Positions 7,231-13,403 of a DNA stretch of 13,403 bases are shown here, one piece after another. Under the pieces are notes generated by a model, which saw nothing but the letters and a program-made list of their open reading frames with translations, was not told the DNA's origin and ran no database searches. Origin of the DNA: Bacteriovoracaceae bacterium (GTDB lineage Bacteria > Bdellovibrionota > Bacteriovoracia > Bacteriovoracales > Bacteriovoracaceae); contig SKIL01000362.1 in NCBI GenBank assembly GCA_007116425.1, positions 1-13,403 on the forward strand, in the 5' to 3' direction. The position numbers were made by a program, and so were the translations under genes. The number at the start of each line of letters is the position of its first letter. Within the stretch, counting starts at the first letter, position 1.

Positions 7231-7779
7231 ATGAGTATAGATAATAATTTAATTGTCATTCTTTTGTTATTTGTCATTTGTGCGCTGGCACTAATTATCG
7301 TTATATTGATTTTCTTTCTTTTAAAAGTTCTTTCAAAAGAATCTCCAAAAATAGATGGCCCGCCCCAGGCATCAGAGTCTCCTAGACCTTCGGTCAATCG
7401 CTCATTTTGTTCATTTCACTCTGAAGAGCATGCAGTCAGCACTTGCGCTATTTGCCATCAATCTATTTGTCAATCTTGTTATAGAGAAACAGATGGCCTT
7501 CACTTTTGCTCTGAGCACCTACGAACCTATACAGAAAACCAATGGGCCTTACTCTCCCAAGTCCGATCTTCTGTTGAACAACCGGAAGATGGACTTGAGG
7601 TATATTTGTTTAAAACACAATTATGGGATAAAGATTTAACACCTTCATACCTTGTTACTCATTATCAAATAGACGTTCAAGGTGACTATGTTGAAACCCT
7701 TACGAGCTTATATGTTAAGGAAAGTGAACTAGAAAGCCTACAAGAACAATTTCATGCATATAAAAAGGCCTCCCAATAA
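7231..7779 (+). CDS. Membrane-anchored B-box-type zinc-finger protein, function unknown
   Basis: A protein of 182 residues. Residues 7-34 form one strong hydrophobic membrane segment at the N-terminus. After a short Pro/Ser-rich linker (36-56) comes a zinc-binding array C60-x2-H63-x8-C72-x2-C75-x4-C80-x2-C83-x9-C93-x2-H96, which fits the B-box zinc-finger spacing with all eight ligands present. A C-terminal soluble domain of about 85 residues (GLEVYLFKTQLWDKDLTP... to the end) is not recognised. The zinc finger probably faces the cytoplasm, but the topology is not established. The ATG at 7231 has only a weak GGA Shine-Dalgarno and follows RNase J by 23 bp, so the two are probably co-transcribed. 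The last codons and stop form a terminator hairpin for the opposite strand. B-box fingers are mainly protein-binding modules; no function is claimed here. Confidence 0.8.
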   Translation: MSIDNNLIVILLLFVICALALIIVILIFFLLKVLSKESPKIDGPPQASESPRPSVNRSFCSFHSEEHAVSTCAICHQSICQSCYRETDGLHFCSEHLRTYTENQWALLSQVRSSVEQPEDGLEVYLFKTQLWDKDLTPSYLVTHYQIDVQGDYVETLTSLYVKESELESLQEQFHAYKKASQ

Positions 7780-7787
7780 GGGAGGCC
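7762..7787 (-). terminator. Intrinsic terminator of the ftsZ transcript
   Basis: The perfect 8-bp stem GGCCTCCC (7767-7774) / GGGAGGCC (7780-7787) has a 5-nt loop. Read on the minus strand it is followed at once by TTTTT (7766-7762), the classic intrinsic-terminator layout, 28 bp after the ftsZ stop. On the plus strand no T-run follows, so it should mainly stop the division-cluster transcript. The stem and loop are the final codons and TAA of the convergent zinc-finger gene. Confidence 0.85.
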
Positions 7788-7790
7788 AAT

Positions 7791-7829
7791 TGTCGGGGGG
7801 ATAGGCGACAGAACTTAGACTGTTCTGTC
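7791..7829. repeat. Nested inverted repeats at the ftsZ stop codon
   Basis: GACAGAAC (7807-7814) and GTTCTGTC (7822-7829) form a perfect 8-bp stem around a 7-nt loop that contains the ftsZ stop codon (7817-7815 on the minus strand). The overlapping pair TGTCG (7791-7795) / CGACA (7806-7810) forms a second possible stem sharing the GACA bases, so the two structures are mutually exclusive. Neither is followed by a U-run; the true terminator is the next hairpin downstream. Confidence 0.6.
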
Positions 7830-9329
7830 ATCTAAATTGTCATCTTTTCTTAAATAGCTAGGAGTATCTAGCTCTTCCTCATCGAAGTTAATAAATCCAA
7901 GCTTTTCAGCAATAGATTTGGCCCGACTTTGCGATGATGTTCTCTCTGTAGGTCGCGCCTCTCTTGATGAATACTCTCTTGCAGGCTCAGGTCTTTTTTC
8001 ATATCGAGAAGCTGCTTCTTTAATGTTTTTAATTAACTCTGAAGCTTTTTCTTCTGTATCCTCAGATGCTCGGACTGCTCCCTGAACTCTTTGGCGATCT
8101 TCATCGGCCCACTCTCTTTCGACCGATCGACCTCTTGGTTCCTCGGTTTCTGCTGAGACATTACTTGCATTTGCCCATGGGTCGCGACTGTCAGTTTCGA
8201 GAGCTCTGTTTTCATTTGTAGGAGTTGGACGATCCCGATTTGGCCCTATACTGTCTGTCATCCTGTCACTTGATTCTTCTTTAGTAACAACTTGCCCAAG
8301 GTTTGCATTCTGTCTAGGTGTAACAATATCAACATCTCTTAATGTTTTTGTTGTCACTCTGTCCCTACCACCTAATCCAGTAGCAATGACTGTGACTTTT
8401 ACATCATCTTCTAAATTTTCATCAATCACTGTTCCAAAAATAATTTCTGCATCTTCATCTGCAGCTTCCATAATCAATGTCACGGCCTCATTTGTTTCAT
8501 GCATGGTCAATGAGTCATTACCTGTGATGTTGATAATAATTCCCGTAGCCCCATCAATAGTGATGTCCTCTAACAAGGGAGAGCTAATCGCCTCATTAGC
8601 CGCCTTGATTGCTCTATCAGGACCACTACAAAATCCTGTTCCCATAAGAGCAAGGCCTTTGTTTGCCATCACAGTCTTCACGTCTGCAAAGTCAGCATTA
8701 ATATGACCTGTATTATTAATAAGATCTGAAATACCGCGGACAGCATTTAATAAGACTTCATCTGCCTTTTTAAACGTATCAACAAGAGATAAGCTCTCTC
8801 CTGCAAGATATAATAATCTTTGATTTGGTATAGTAATTAGAGAGTCTACATTTTCTTCTAAAACCTGAATCCCTGATTCGGCCTGACGAAATCTTTTTTT
8901 CCCTTCAAATACAAATGGTTTTGTCACAACACCCACTGTGAGTGCTCCCATTTCTCTAGATAGCTTTGCAATGACAGGTGCTGCTCCTGTTCCTGTACCA
9001 CCTCCCATTCCAGCGGTAACAAAAACCATATCTGCGCCTTCTAGAACTTCACTGAGTCTTTCATACTCATCAAGTGCGGCCTTTCTTCCAACCTCTGGAT
9101 TTGCACCAGCTCCTAGTCCTTTAGTAATTTCTGAGCCTAGCTGAACTTTCACATCCGCCAAGCTTACATTTAGTGCTTGAGAATCTGTATTGGCAACAAT
9201 ATATTCAACACCAGAAAGTCCGGCCCGAATCATTGTGTTGACGGCGTTACAACCGCCACCACCAACACCAACTACTTTAATTTTTGCACCATCCGCTAAA
9301 TTTCTTTCTTCCTCTGAAATTTCAAACAT
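7815..9329 (-). CDS. ftsZ: Cell division protein FtsZ
   Basis: The tubulin-like GTPase that polymerises into the cytokinetic ring at midcell. The GTP-binding motifs are intact: GVGGGGCNAVN (21-31), NTDSQAL (48-54) and the tubulin signature GMGGGTGTGAAPVIA (107-121). The T7 catalytic loop NADFADVKTVM (211-221) carries the two Asp residues. The globular part ends near 320. An extended charged linker (about 322-485, rich in Arg, Glu, Ser and Asp) follows, then the conserved C-terminal peptide DTPSYLRKDD (488-497), which binds FtsA. At 504 residues it is about 120 longer than E. coli FtsZ, all of it in the linker. ATG at 9329 has a strong GGGGGGA Shine-Dalgarno, and only 12 bp separate it from ftsA. 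It is the last gene of the cluster. Confidence 0.98.
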   Translation of the reverse strand: MFEISEEERNLADGAKIKVVGVGGGGCNAVNTMIRAGLSGVEYIVANTDSQALNVSLADVKVQLGSEITKGLGAGANPEVGRKAALDEYERLSEVLEGADMVFVTAGMGGGTGTGAAPVIAKLSREMGALTVGVVTKPFVFEGKKRFRQAESGIQVLEENVDSLITIPNQRLLYLAGESLSLVDTFKKADEVLLNAVRGISDLINNTGHINADFADVKTVMANKGLALMGTGFCSGPDRAIKAANEAISSPLLEDITIDGATGIIINITGNDSLTMHETNEAVTLIMEAADEDAEIIFGTVIDENLEDDVKVTVIATGLGGRDRVTTKTLRDVDIVTPRQNANLGQVVTKEESSDRMTDSIGPNRDRPTPTNENRALETDSRDPWANASNVSAETEEPRGRSVEREWADEDRQRVQGAVRASEDTEEKASELIKNIKEAASRYEKRPEPAREYSSREARPTERTSSQSRAKSIAEKLGFINFDEEELDTPSYLRKDDNLDDRTV

Positions 9330-9341
9330 AATTTTCCCCCC

Positions 9342-10577
9342 TTAGAAAATTTCGCGCAGAACAGATTTCAGCGAATCACTGAGGCGACCCATGATATCAA
9401 TCTGTCCTGTTATCTTATCATTTACATCTGTTCGTCCTCGCATATGGCTCGACTCAATTAATAGTCCGAGCACGGTTGAGAACTTTGGATTTTGCATTAT
9501 ATTTGTCATCCCACCAAATGGCTTTGGATAACCTATTTTGGTAGGGCGACCGATAATATACTCTCCCAACTCCGGAAGACCTTTAATCAAAGCTCCCCCA
9601 CCAGTCAGAATAATACCGCCAGTTATTTCATTTATTACGCCCTTATCATCAATTACATTTTTAATGATATCGAAAAGCTCTTCAGCTCTTGCTCCTAAAA
9701 CTTCAGCAATCATCGATAGTTGAATTTCTCTTGATCTTGTTCCCGCAATTCCTTGAACAGTTATATGTGCTGATTGATTAACTGTTTCTTTTAAAACACA
9801 CCCATGATTAATTTTAATTCTTTCTGCTTCTGCATGTGGAATTTTTAAAGCTACCGCCAGATCATTTGTAAAATGGTTTCCTCCGACAGGAATGATTTGT
9901 GAGTGTACAAGGCTATTTTCTTTCCATATGGCAATGTCCGTTGTTCCACCACCAATATCAACAAGTACGACACCTAGCTCTTTTTCCTCTGACGATAAAG
10001 TAGATTCAGAGGAAGCAATTGGCTGGAGTGTAACATGTTCTGCCTGAATACCCGTTTGTTCTACACACTTCACTAAGTTTTGAATAAGGGAAATTGCTCC
10101 CGTAACAATATGAACATGAGCCTCCAAGCGAACGCCACACATTCCAATTGGATCTTTGATTCCTGAAATATTATCAACTCTAAATTCTTGAGGAATAACG
10201 TGAAGAATTTCTCTGTCAGAAGGGATCACGACGGCCTTGGCAGCTTCCATGACTCTTTCAACATCGGCCTCAGTTATTTCCTTTCCCTTAATCGCAACAA
10301 CACCCGAGCTATTAAAACTATAGATGTGGCTTCCAGCAATCCCAATCGTCGCCCGAGTGATATTCACACCTGCCATTAATTTTGCTTCTTCAAGTGATCC
10401 TTGAATTGAGCGCACAGTTTTATCAATATTAACGACGGAACCTTTTTTCAGTCCATGACTTGGGGCCGTCCCAATACCGATAATTTCAATTTCTGAGTTT
10501 GGATTTTGAACACCGACAATCGTACAAACCTTGGTTGTACCGACATCTAGTCCAACTATAAGATTTTTTTCGTTCAT
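9342..10577 (-). CDS. ftsA: Cell division protein FtsA
   Basis: This actin-fold ATPase tethers FtsZ filaments to the inner membrane and recruits later division proteins. Its 411 residues are near the usual 420. The phosphate-1 loop VGLDVGTTKVCTIVG (8-22), the second phosphate motif LVDIGGGTTDIAIW (205-218) and the adenosine motif ILTGGGALIKGLPEL (323-337) are all visible. The 1C subdomain lies between about 85 and 160. The C-terminus ends in an amphipathic helix, GRLSDSLKSVLREIF (397-411), the membrane-targeting sequence. ATG at 10577 has an AAGGA Shine-Dalgarno 5 nt upstream. It is coupled closely to ftsZ and separated from the ftsQ-like gene by the widest gap of the cluster (84 bp). Confidence 0.97.
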   Translation of the reverse strand: MNEKNLIVGLDVGTTKVCTIVGVQNPNSEIEIIGIGTAPSHGLKKGSVVNIDKTVRSIQGSLEEAKLMAGVNITRATIGIAGSHIYSFNSSGVVAIKGKEITEADVERVMEAAKAVVIPSDREILHVIPQEFRVDNISGIKDPIGMCGVRLEAHVHIVTGAISLIQNLVKCVEQTGIQAEHVTLQPIASSESTLSSEEKELGVVLVDIGGGTTDIAIWKENSLVHSQIIPVGGNHFTNDLAVALKIPHAEAERIKINHGCVLKETVNQSAHITVQGIAGTRSREIQLSMIAEVLGARAEELFDIIKNVIDDKGVINEITGGIILTGGGALIKGLPELGEYIIGRPTKIGYPKPFGGMTNIMQNPKFSTVLGLLIESSHMRGRTDVNDKITGQIDIMGRLSDSLKSVLREIF

Positions 10578-10601
10578 GAGATTCCTTTCTCACTTTTAAA
10601 A

Positions 10602-10649
10602 CAGAATCATTCTGCCCACTTGACGAATTAAGAGTCTAATCAAGACTCT
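10602..10649 (-). promoter_or_regulatory. Two stem-loops in the ftsQ-ftsA gap
   Basis: In the 84-bp gap, AGAGTC/GACTCT (10631-10636 with 10644-10649, 7-nt loop) is followed on the minus strand by CAGAA/TTCTG (10602-10606 with 10610-10614, 3-nt loop). The latter extends by G-U pairs and ends in a short TTTT. The second looks like a weak terminator or attenuator that would modulate ftsA-ftsZ levels relative to the upstream mur genes. No convincing promoter hexamers are seen; TTGGAG-N16-TTAATT is the best and is poor. Confidence 0.35.
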
Positions 10650-10661
10650 CCAATCTAAATT

Positions 10662-11459
10662 TTATTGCCTATCATTAAACTTGACAACCACTTTTTCAGT
10701 ATTAGTAAGATTTATAATGCTAGGCACCCTATCTTGATCTCCTAGAAAACCTATAATTCGCTGTAATTTTGTAACCTTATCAGCCCATAAATTATCGCCC
10801 ATAAATACACTAGAGGGCTGGCCATTGACCGACATAATAATGGTTAACTCATTGTCTTCATTGAGGATAACTTCTGCAAGATACTGACGAAATCGCGGTT
10901 CCATCGAGCGTATGAGGTAGGCGATAGTATGCTGAAGCTCACTATCAAAGTCTCCAACAGGTATCGCTAGATAGGGGAGATCACCTGAAATTTTATCTTC
11001 AGCACGTAAAAGAACTTCATATGTTGGGTCAAATAACTGACCATTCTCAACCAGTATTGCTTCATATGATTCAAGTCCTGCGTTTTTGTAAATTTGAACC
11101 TTCATTAAGGGCACAGGACAATCAAACCGAAAATAAAGCAGCCTTTCATAAGGATCATAGTCAATTTGATAATCAGTAATAAAATACTTCTCATCGATTC
11201 TCTCATCGAGAATATGTTTTTTAACATCTCTCAATGAACGGCTTTCTTCAAACACTCGAACTAGGTCCATCGTTAATGTCCCAGCTGTACGAGAAGGACA
11301 CGCTCCAAAGAACGTTCGGTAATTAACTCGATTTTGAGTCGATAAACTTGATAGTGAAGGACTCGAAAAGGCCGTCGGGGACAGCGTTATGGCCAACGCA
11401 CCAAATGTGAAATATTTGGTCAGTGGATGTATGATTTTTTTAAAACTCAAATTCAACAT
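10662..11459 (-). CDS. ftsQ: FtsQ/DivIB-like cell division protein (divergent)
   Basis: The probable bitopic divisome protein linking early and late division complexes, assigned mainly by position between murB and ftsA. A short basic N-terminus (SFKKIIHPLTK) precedes a moderately hydrophobic segment YFTFGALAITLSPTAFSS; the rest (over 200 residues) should be periplasmic. The LVENGQLFD block followed by LPYLAIP, and the ending with K-x-Q-rII-FL and KVVVKF, resemble the FtsQ beta-domain pattern. The POTRA region is hard to recognise. Start choice is uncertain: ATG codons occur at 11492, 11474 and 11459. I prefer 11459 because it has a GGA about 10 nt upstream and overlaps murB by only 20 bp; the longest form would be 276 residues. 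Without the genomic context I would call it hypothetical. Confidence 0.62.
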   Translation of the reverse strand: MLNLSFKKIIHPLTKYFTFGALAITLSPTAFSSPSLSSLSTQNRVNYRTFFGACPSRTAGTLTMDLVRVFEESRSLRDVKKHILDERIDEKYFITDYQIDYDPYERLLYFRFDCPVPLMKVQIYKNAGLESYEAILVENGQLFDPTYEVLLRAEDKISGDLPYLAIPVGDFDSELQHTIAYLIRSMEPRFRQYLAEVILNEDNELTIIMSVNGQPSSVFMGDNLWADKVTKLQRIIGFLGDQDRVPSIINLTNTEKVVVKFNDRQ

Positions 11460-12357
11460 CAAATTTAATTCCATATTGGAGGTAAAGTTCATTTTTTATT
11501 AAACTTATGACCTTTACCACATCATCATAACTTGCATCATCCAAGTTAATTAAAAAGTTGGCATGAGTGTGACTTATTTGAACACTGTCTTTTACAAAGC
11601 CCTTTAATCCCATTATATCGATAGATTGTCCGGCTCTGCAACTTATCTTATCTGACAAATAGTTTTTAAACATACAGCCGCATGTATTTTCTTTTAATGG
11701 TTGCGTCTGATTTCTCATTTTTAAATATTCTGTAATTTTCTGGCGAACTTGATCATCATAACCATTATGACTCAGTTCAACCTCAACAATAATTTCACCT
11801 GGCCCTAAGAAATTATTCTCTCTATAGCTAAACTTTAAATCCTGAGCAGCATATATTTTCTCAGTTCCAACCGGAGTGATCGCTCGAACTTTTTTTACAA
11901 GAGGCCCGATCTCTCCAAGACCGGTTCCTGCATTCATAAACACGGCACCTCCAAGGGAAGCCGGAATGCCAGTAAAGACCTCCCATCCCCCCAATCCTAA
12001 TCGAGAAGCAGCAGAAGTTAAGACTGCAAGAGAAACACTTGCTGGTAATACATACGATGGACGTATCTCATTTAAAATATTGCGATCGAATTCAAAGTCT
12101 AATTTTAGATAAATAAACGTAGGGCGATTTTTTATTAGCTGATTTGCCCCCCAACCCAATACCTTATATTCGACTTCATTTTCAGTTAAAAAAGAGACAA
12201 TTTGCTTGAGCTCATCAACACTCTTCACCTCAATCAGATCGGCAAATGATGGGATCTTCATGGTTGAATAACTTTTTAAGTCGGCCTCTTCTGTGTAAAG
12301 ACTAGTAAAGTTACCGGCCGAGAGAAAGTTTTGGATTAACTCCTGCTTTCTAGCCAC
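11440..12357 (-). CDS. murB: UDP-N-acetylenolpyruvoylglucosamine reductase MurB
   Basis: This FAD-dependent enzyme reduces UDP-GlcNAc-enolpyruvate with NADPH to give UDP-MurNAc, in cytoplasmic peptidoglycan precursor synthesis. Its 305 residues match the short, Bacillus-like type II MurB. FAD-binding motifs are VLGWGANQLI (66-75) and FTGIPASLGGAVFMNAG (128-144). SYRENNF (177-183) holds the substrate-site Arg179. MRNQTQPLKENTCGCMFKNY (214-233) corresponds to the catalytic loop. HANFLIN (265-271) follows, and the terminal VEFEF keeps the expected Glu302. The proton-donor Ser of the loop is Cys228 here. The GTG start at 12357 lies within the last 22 bp of murC and has a GAGGTGAGG Shine-Dalgarno. 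Confidence 0.95.
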   Translation of the reverse strand: MARKQELIQNFLSAGNFTSLYTEEADLKSYSTMKIPSFADLIEVKSVDELKQIVSFLTENEVEYKVLGWGANQLIKNRPTFIYLKLDFEFDRNILNEIRPSYVLPASVSLAVLTSAASRLGLGGWEVFTGIPASLGGAVFMNAGTGLGEIGPLVKKVRAITPVGTEKIYAAQDLKFSYRENNFLGPGEIIVEVELSHNGYDDQVRQKITEYLKMRNQTQPLKENTCGCMFKNYLSDKISCRAGQSIDIMGLKGFVKDSVQISHTHANFLINLDDASYDDVVKVISLIKNELYLQYGIKFDVEFEF

Positions 12358-13403
12358 GACCTCACCTCTCTTCCGATACTCCCGGCACCCATGGTCACAA
12401 TTATTGTCTCTGTGCCTAAATATTTCTCAATAATTGGGCCAATAGATTTCACGGAGTCAAACTCTTCAGAAATTTTTGGGTGAAGCTGATTAAGATCCTT
12501 AGATAAACGAGTAGAATCAATACCACTAATAGGTTTTTCACTCGCAGCATAGATAGGACTTAAATAAACCTTATCCGCATCATTAAAACAATGTAAGAAC
12601 TCATCCCAACAATCTCTTGTTCGACTAAAGCGATGCGGTTCAAAAATCGCAACAACCTTACGCCCTTCTGCAATTTTTCTTACTGTTTCCAATGTTGCTC
12701 GAATTTCTGTGGGATGATGTCCATAATCATCAATAAGAACAAATGATTCATCTTTTAATAAAGTTTGAAATCTTCTTCCAACGCCATGAAATGACTTCAC
12801 ACCACTCAAGATGCTTTTTGTATCAACTCCAATATGTTGAGCGATAGCAATTGCCCCCAAGCAATTTAAAACATTATGTCGACCAGGAATGTGAATAACT
12901 GCGCGACCAATCTCTTCTCCCTTGATAACCAAGTCAAAGCTCGTCTCTTCAAGGCCATAAGAAATATTTTTTGCTAAAATATCTAGCTCAAATTCAAACT
13001 CTTCGTCATCGAGGCCAAAGGTTAACCAAGGCTTTTTCATGACATCTCTTAATTTTTGTAACTTTCTGTCGTGCATATTAAGAGCACAAACCCCATAGAA
13101 TGGAATTTTATTCGCAAACTCCTCAAATGCTTCCATCAATGTTGAGTCTGAACCATAGTGATCCATATGATCATTATCGATATTTGTAATGATGGAATAT
13201 ATAGGGTTGAGTAGTAAGAAAGAGCCATCTGACTCATCGGCCTCTGCAACAAGATACTGGCCAGTTCCCACCCGAGCATGACCTTTAAGGTTATTGACAA
13301 TTCCACCAATAATATAAGTTGGATCAAAGCTTCCCGATGTAAGGATTGTGGCCAAAAAACTTGTGGTCGTGGTTTTTCCATGAGTCCCACCGACAGCAAC
13401 ACC
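12336..13403 (-). CDS. murC: UDP-N-acetylmuramate--L-alanine ligase MurC (N-terminus cut by window edge)
   Basis: The ATP-dependent ligase that adds L-Ala to UDP-MurNAc, the first step of the stem peptide. The reading frame is open to the window edge, giving 355 codons plus the stop; roughly the first 100 residues of a protein of about 460 are missing. The first visible residues are GVAVGGTHGKTTTTSFLATI, with the ATP P-loop GTHGKTTTT. Downstream come VAEADESDGSFL, ITNIDNDHMDHYG and the central-domain IPGRHNVLNCLGAIA. The C-terminal domain shows DDYGHHPTEIRATL, FEPHRFSRTRD and VTMGAGSIG. All Mur-ligase invariant motifs in this part are present. Its 3' end overlaps murB by 22 bp and carries the murB ribosome-binding site. 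Confidence 0.97.
   Translation of the reverse strand, partial: GVAVGGTHGKTTTTSFLATILTSGSFDPTYIIGGIVNNLKGHARVGTGQYLVAEADESDGSFLLLNPIYSIITNIDNDHMDHYGSDSTLMEAFEEFANKIPFYGVCALNMHDRKLQKLRDVMKKPWLTFGLDDEEFEFELDILAKNISYGLEETSFDLVIKGEEIGRAVIHIPGRHNVLNCLGAIAIAQHIGVDTKSILSGVKSFHGVGRRFQTLLKDESFVLIDDYGHHPTEIRATLETVRKIAEGRKVVAIFEPHRFSRTRDCWDEFLHCFNDADKVYLSPIYAASEKPISGIDSTRLSKDLNQLHPKISEEFDSVKSIGPIIEKYLGTETIIVTMGAGSIGREVRSWLESRS

Noticed and set aside
7780..7814. Terminator for the plus-strand RNase J/zinc-finger transcript
   Set aside because: The hairpins here are not followed by T-runs on the plus strand; the good terminator geometry exists only for the minus strand.
8386..9144. Two plus-strand open frames inside ftsZ
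   Set aside because: They are antisense to a clearly conserved gene, have low-complexity Ser/Ala/Pro translations and no ribosome sites; shadows of ftsZ codon use.
1..13403. Mobile elements, CRISPR arrays, tRNA or rRNA genes
   Set aside because: No regularly spaced repeats, transposase-like frames, terminal repeats, cloverleaf-type sequences or rRNA segments were seen; gene content is core chromosomal.

Overview
The window is a low-GC (high-30s % by eye), gene-dense bacterial chromosome segment. It reads as Gram-negative: it has an LPS-heptose adenylyltransferase, a periplasmic solute-binding protein with a signal peptide, and an FtsA/FtsQ-type division cluster. The flagellin N-terminus (MGLRINTN...), the presence of RNase J, and the A+T-rich codon use fit the predatory Bdellovibrio/Bacteriovorax-like lineage (Bdellovibrionota). 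That placement is an inference from family resemblance, not a proof. There are no transposases, tRNAs, rRNAs or CRISPR arrays, and the region looks like stable core chromosome.

The layout has four blocks. (1) 1-695, minus: the N-terminal 231 residues of a compact flagellin. A structured leader of about 200 bp (696-902) lies upstream of it, with two inverted repeats, a five-codon mini-ORF and two Shine-Dalgarno sites. (2) 903-5499, minus: a tightly packed set of five genes encoding a solute-binding protein, PrmA (L11 methyltransferase), RsmE (16S rRNA U1498 methyltransferase), an RDD membrane protein with a long disordered N-terminus, and a stand-alone HldE-type heptose-phosphate adenylyltransferase. 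Overlapping ends at three of the junctions suggest one transcript. (3) 5591-7779, plus: RNase J followed by a small membrane-anchored B-box zinc-finger protein. This pair diverges from block 2 through two candidate promoters that interlock face to face. (4) 7815-13403, minus: the distal part of the division and cell-wall (dcw) cluster, in transcription order murC (5'-truncated by the window), murB, an ftsQ-like gene, ftsA and ftsZ. It ends in a strong intrinsic terminator.

The division cluster links peptidoglycan precursor synthesis (MurC ligates L-Ala to UDP-MurNAc; MurB makes UDP-MurNAc) to the divisome (FtsQ, FtsA, FtsZ). The most unusual DNA-level feature is the convergent ftsZ / B-box gene junction. 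There the stop codon of each gene sits in the loop of its own perfect hairpin. The ftsZ terminator is formed by the last codons and stop of the opposing B-box gene. Other points of interest are the Cys at the MurB proton-donor position, the atypical FtsQ N-terminus, the uncharacterised RNase J-linked zinc-finger protein, and a conspicuous excess of the tetranucleotide GGCC. I did not find a clear novel multi-gene system; the novelty candidates are single proteins and regulatory architecture.
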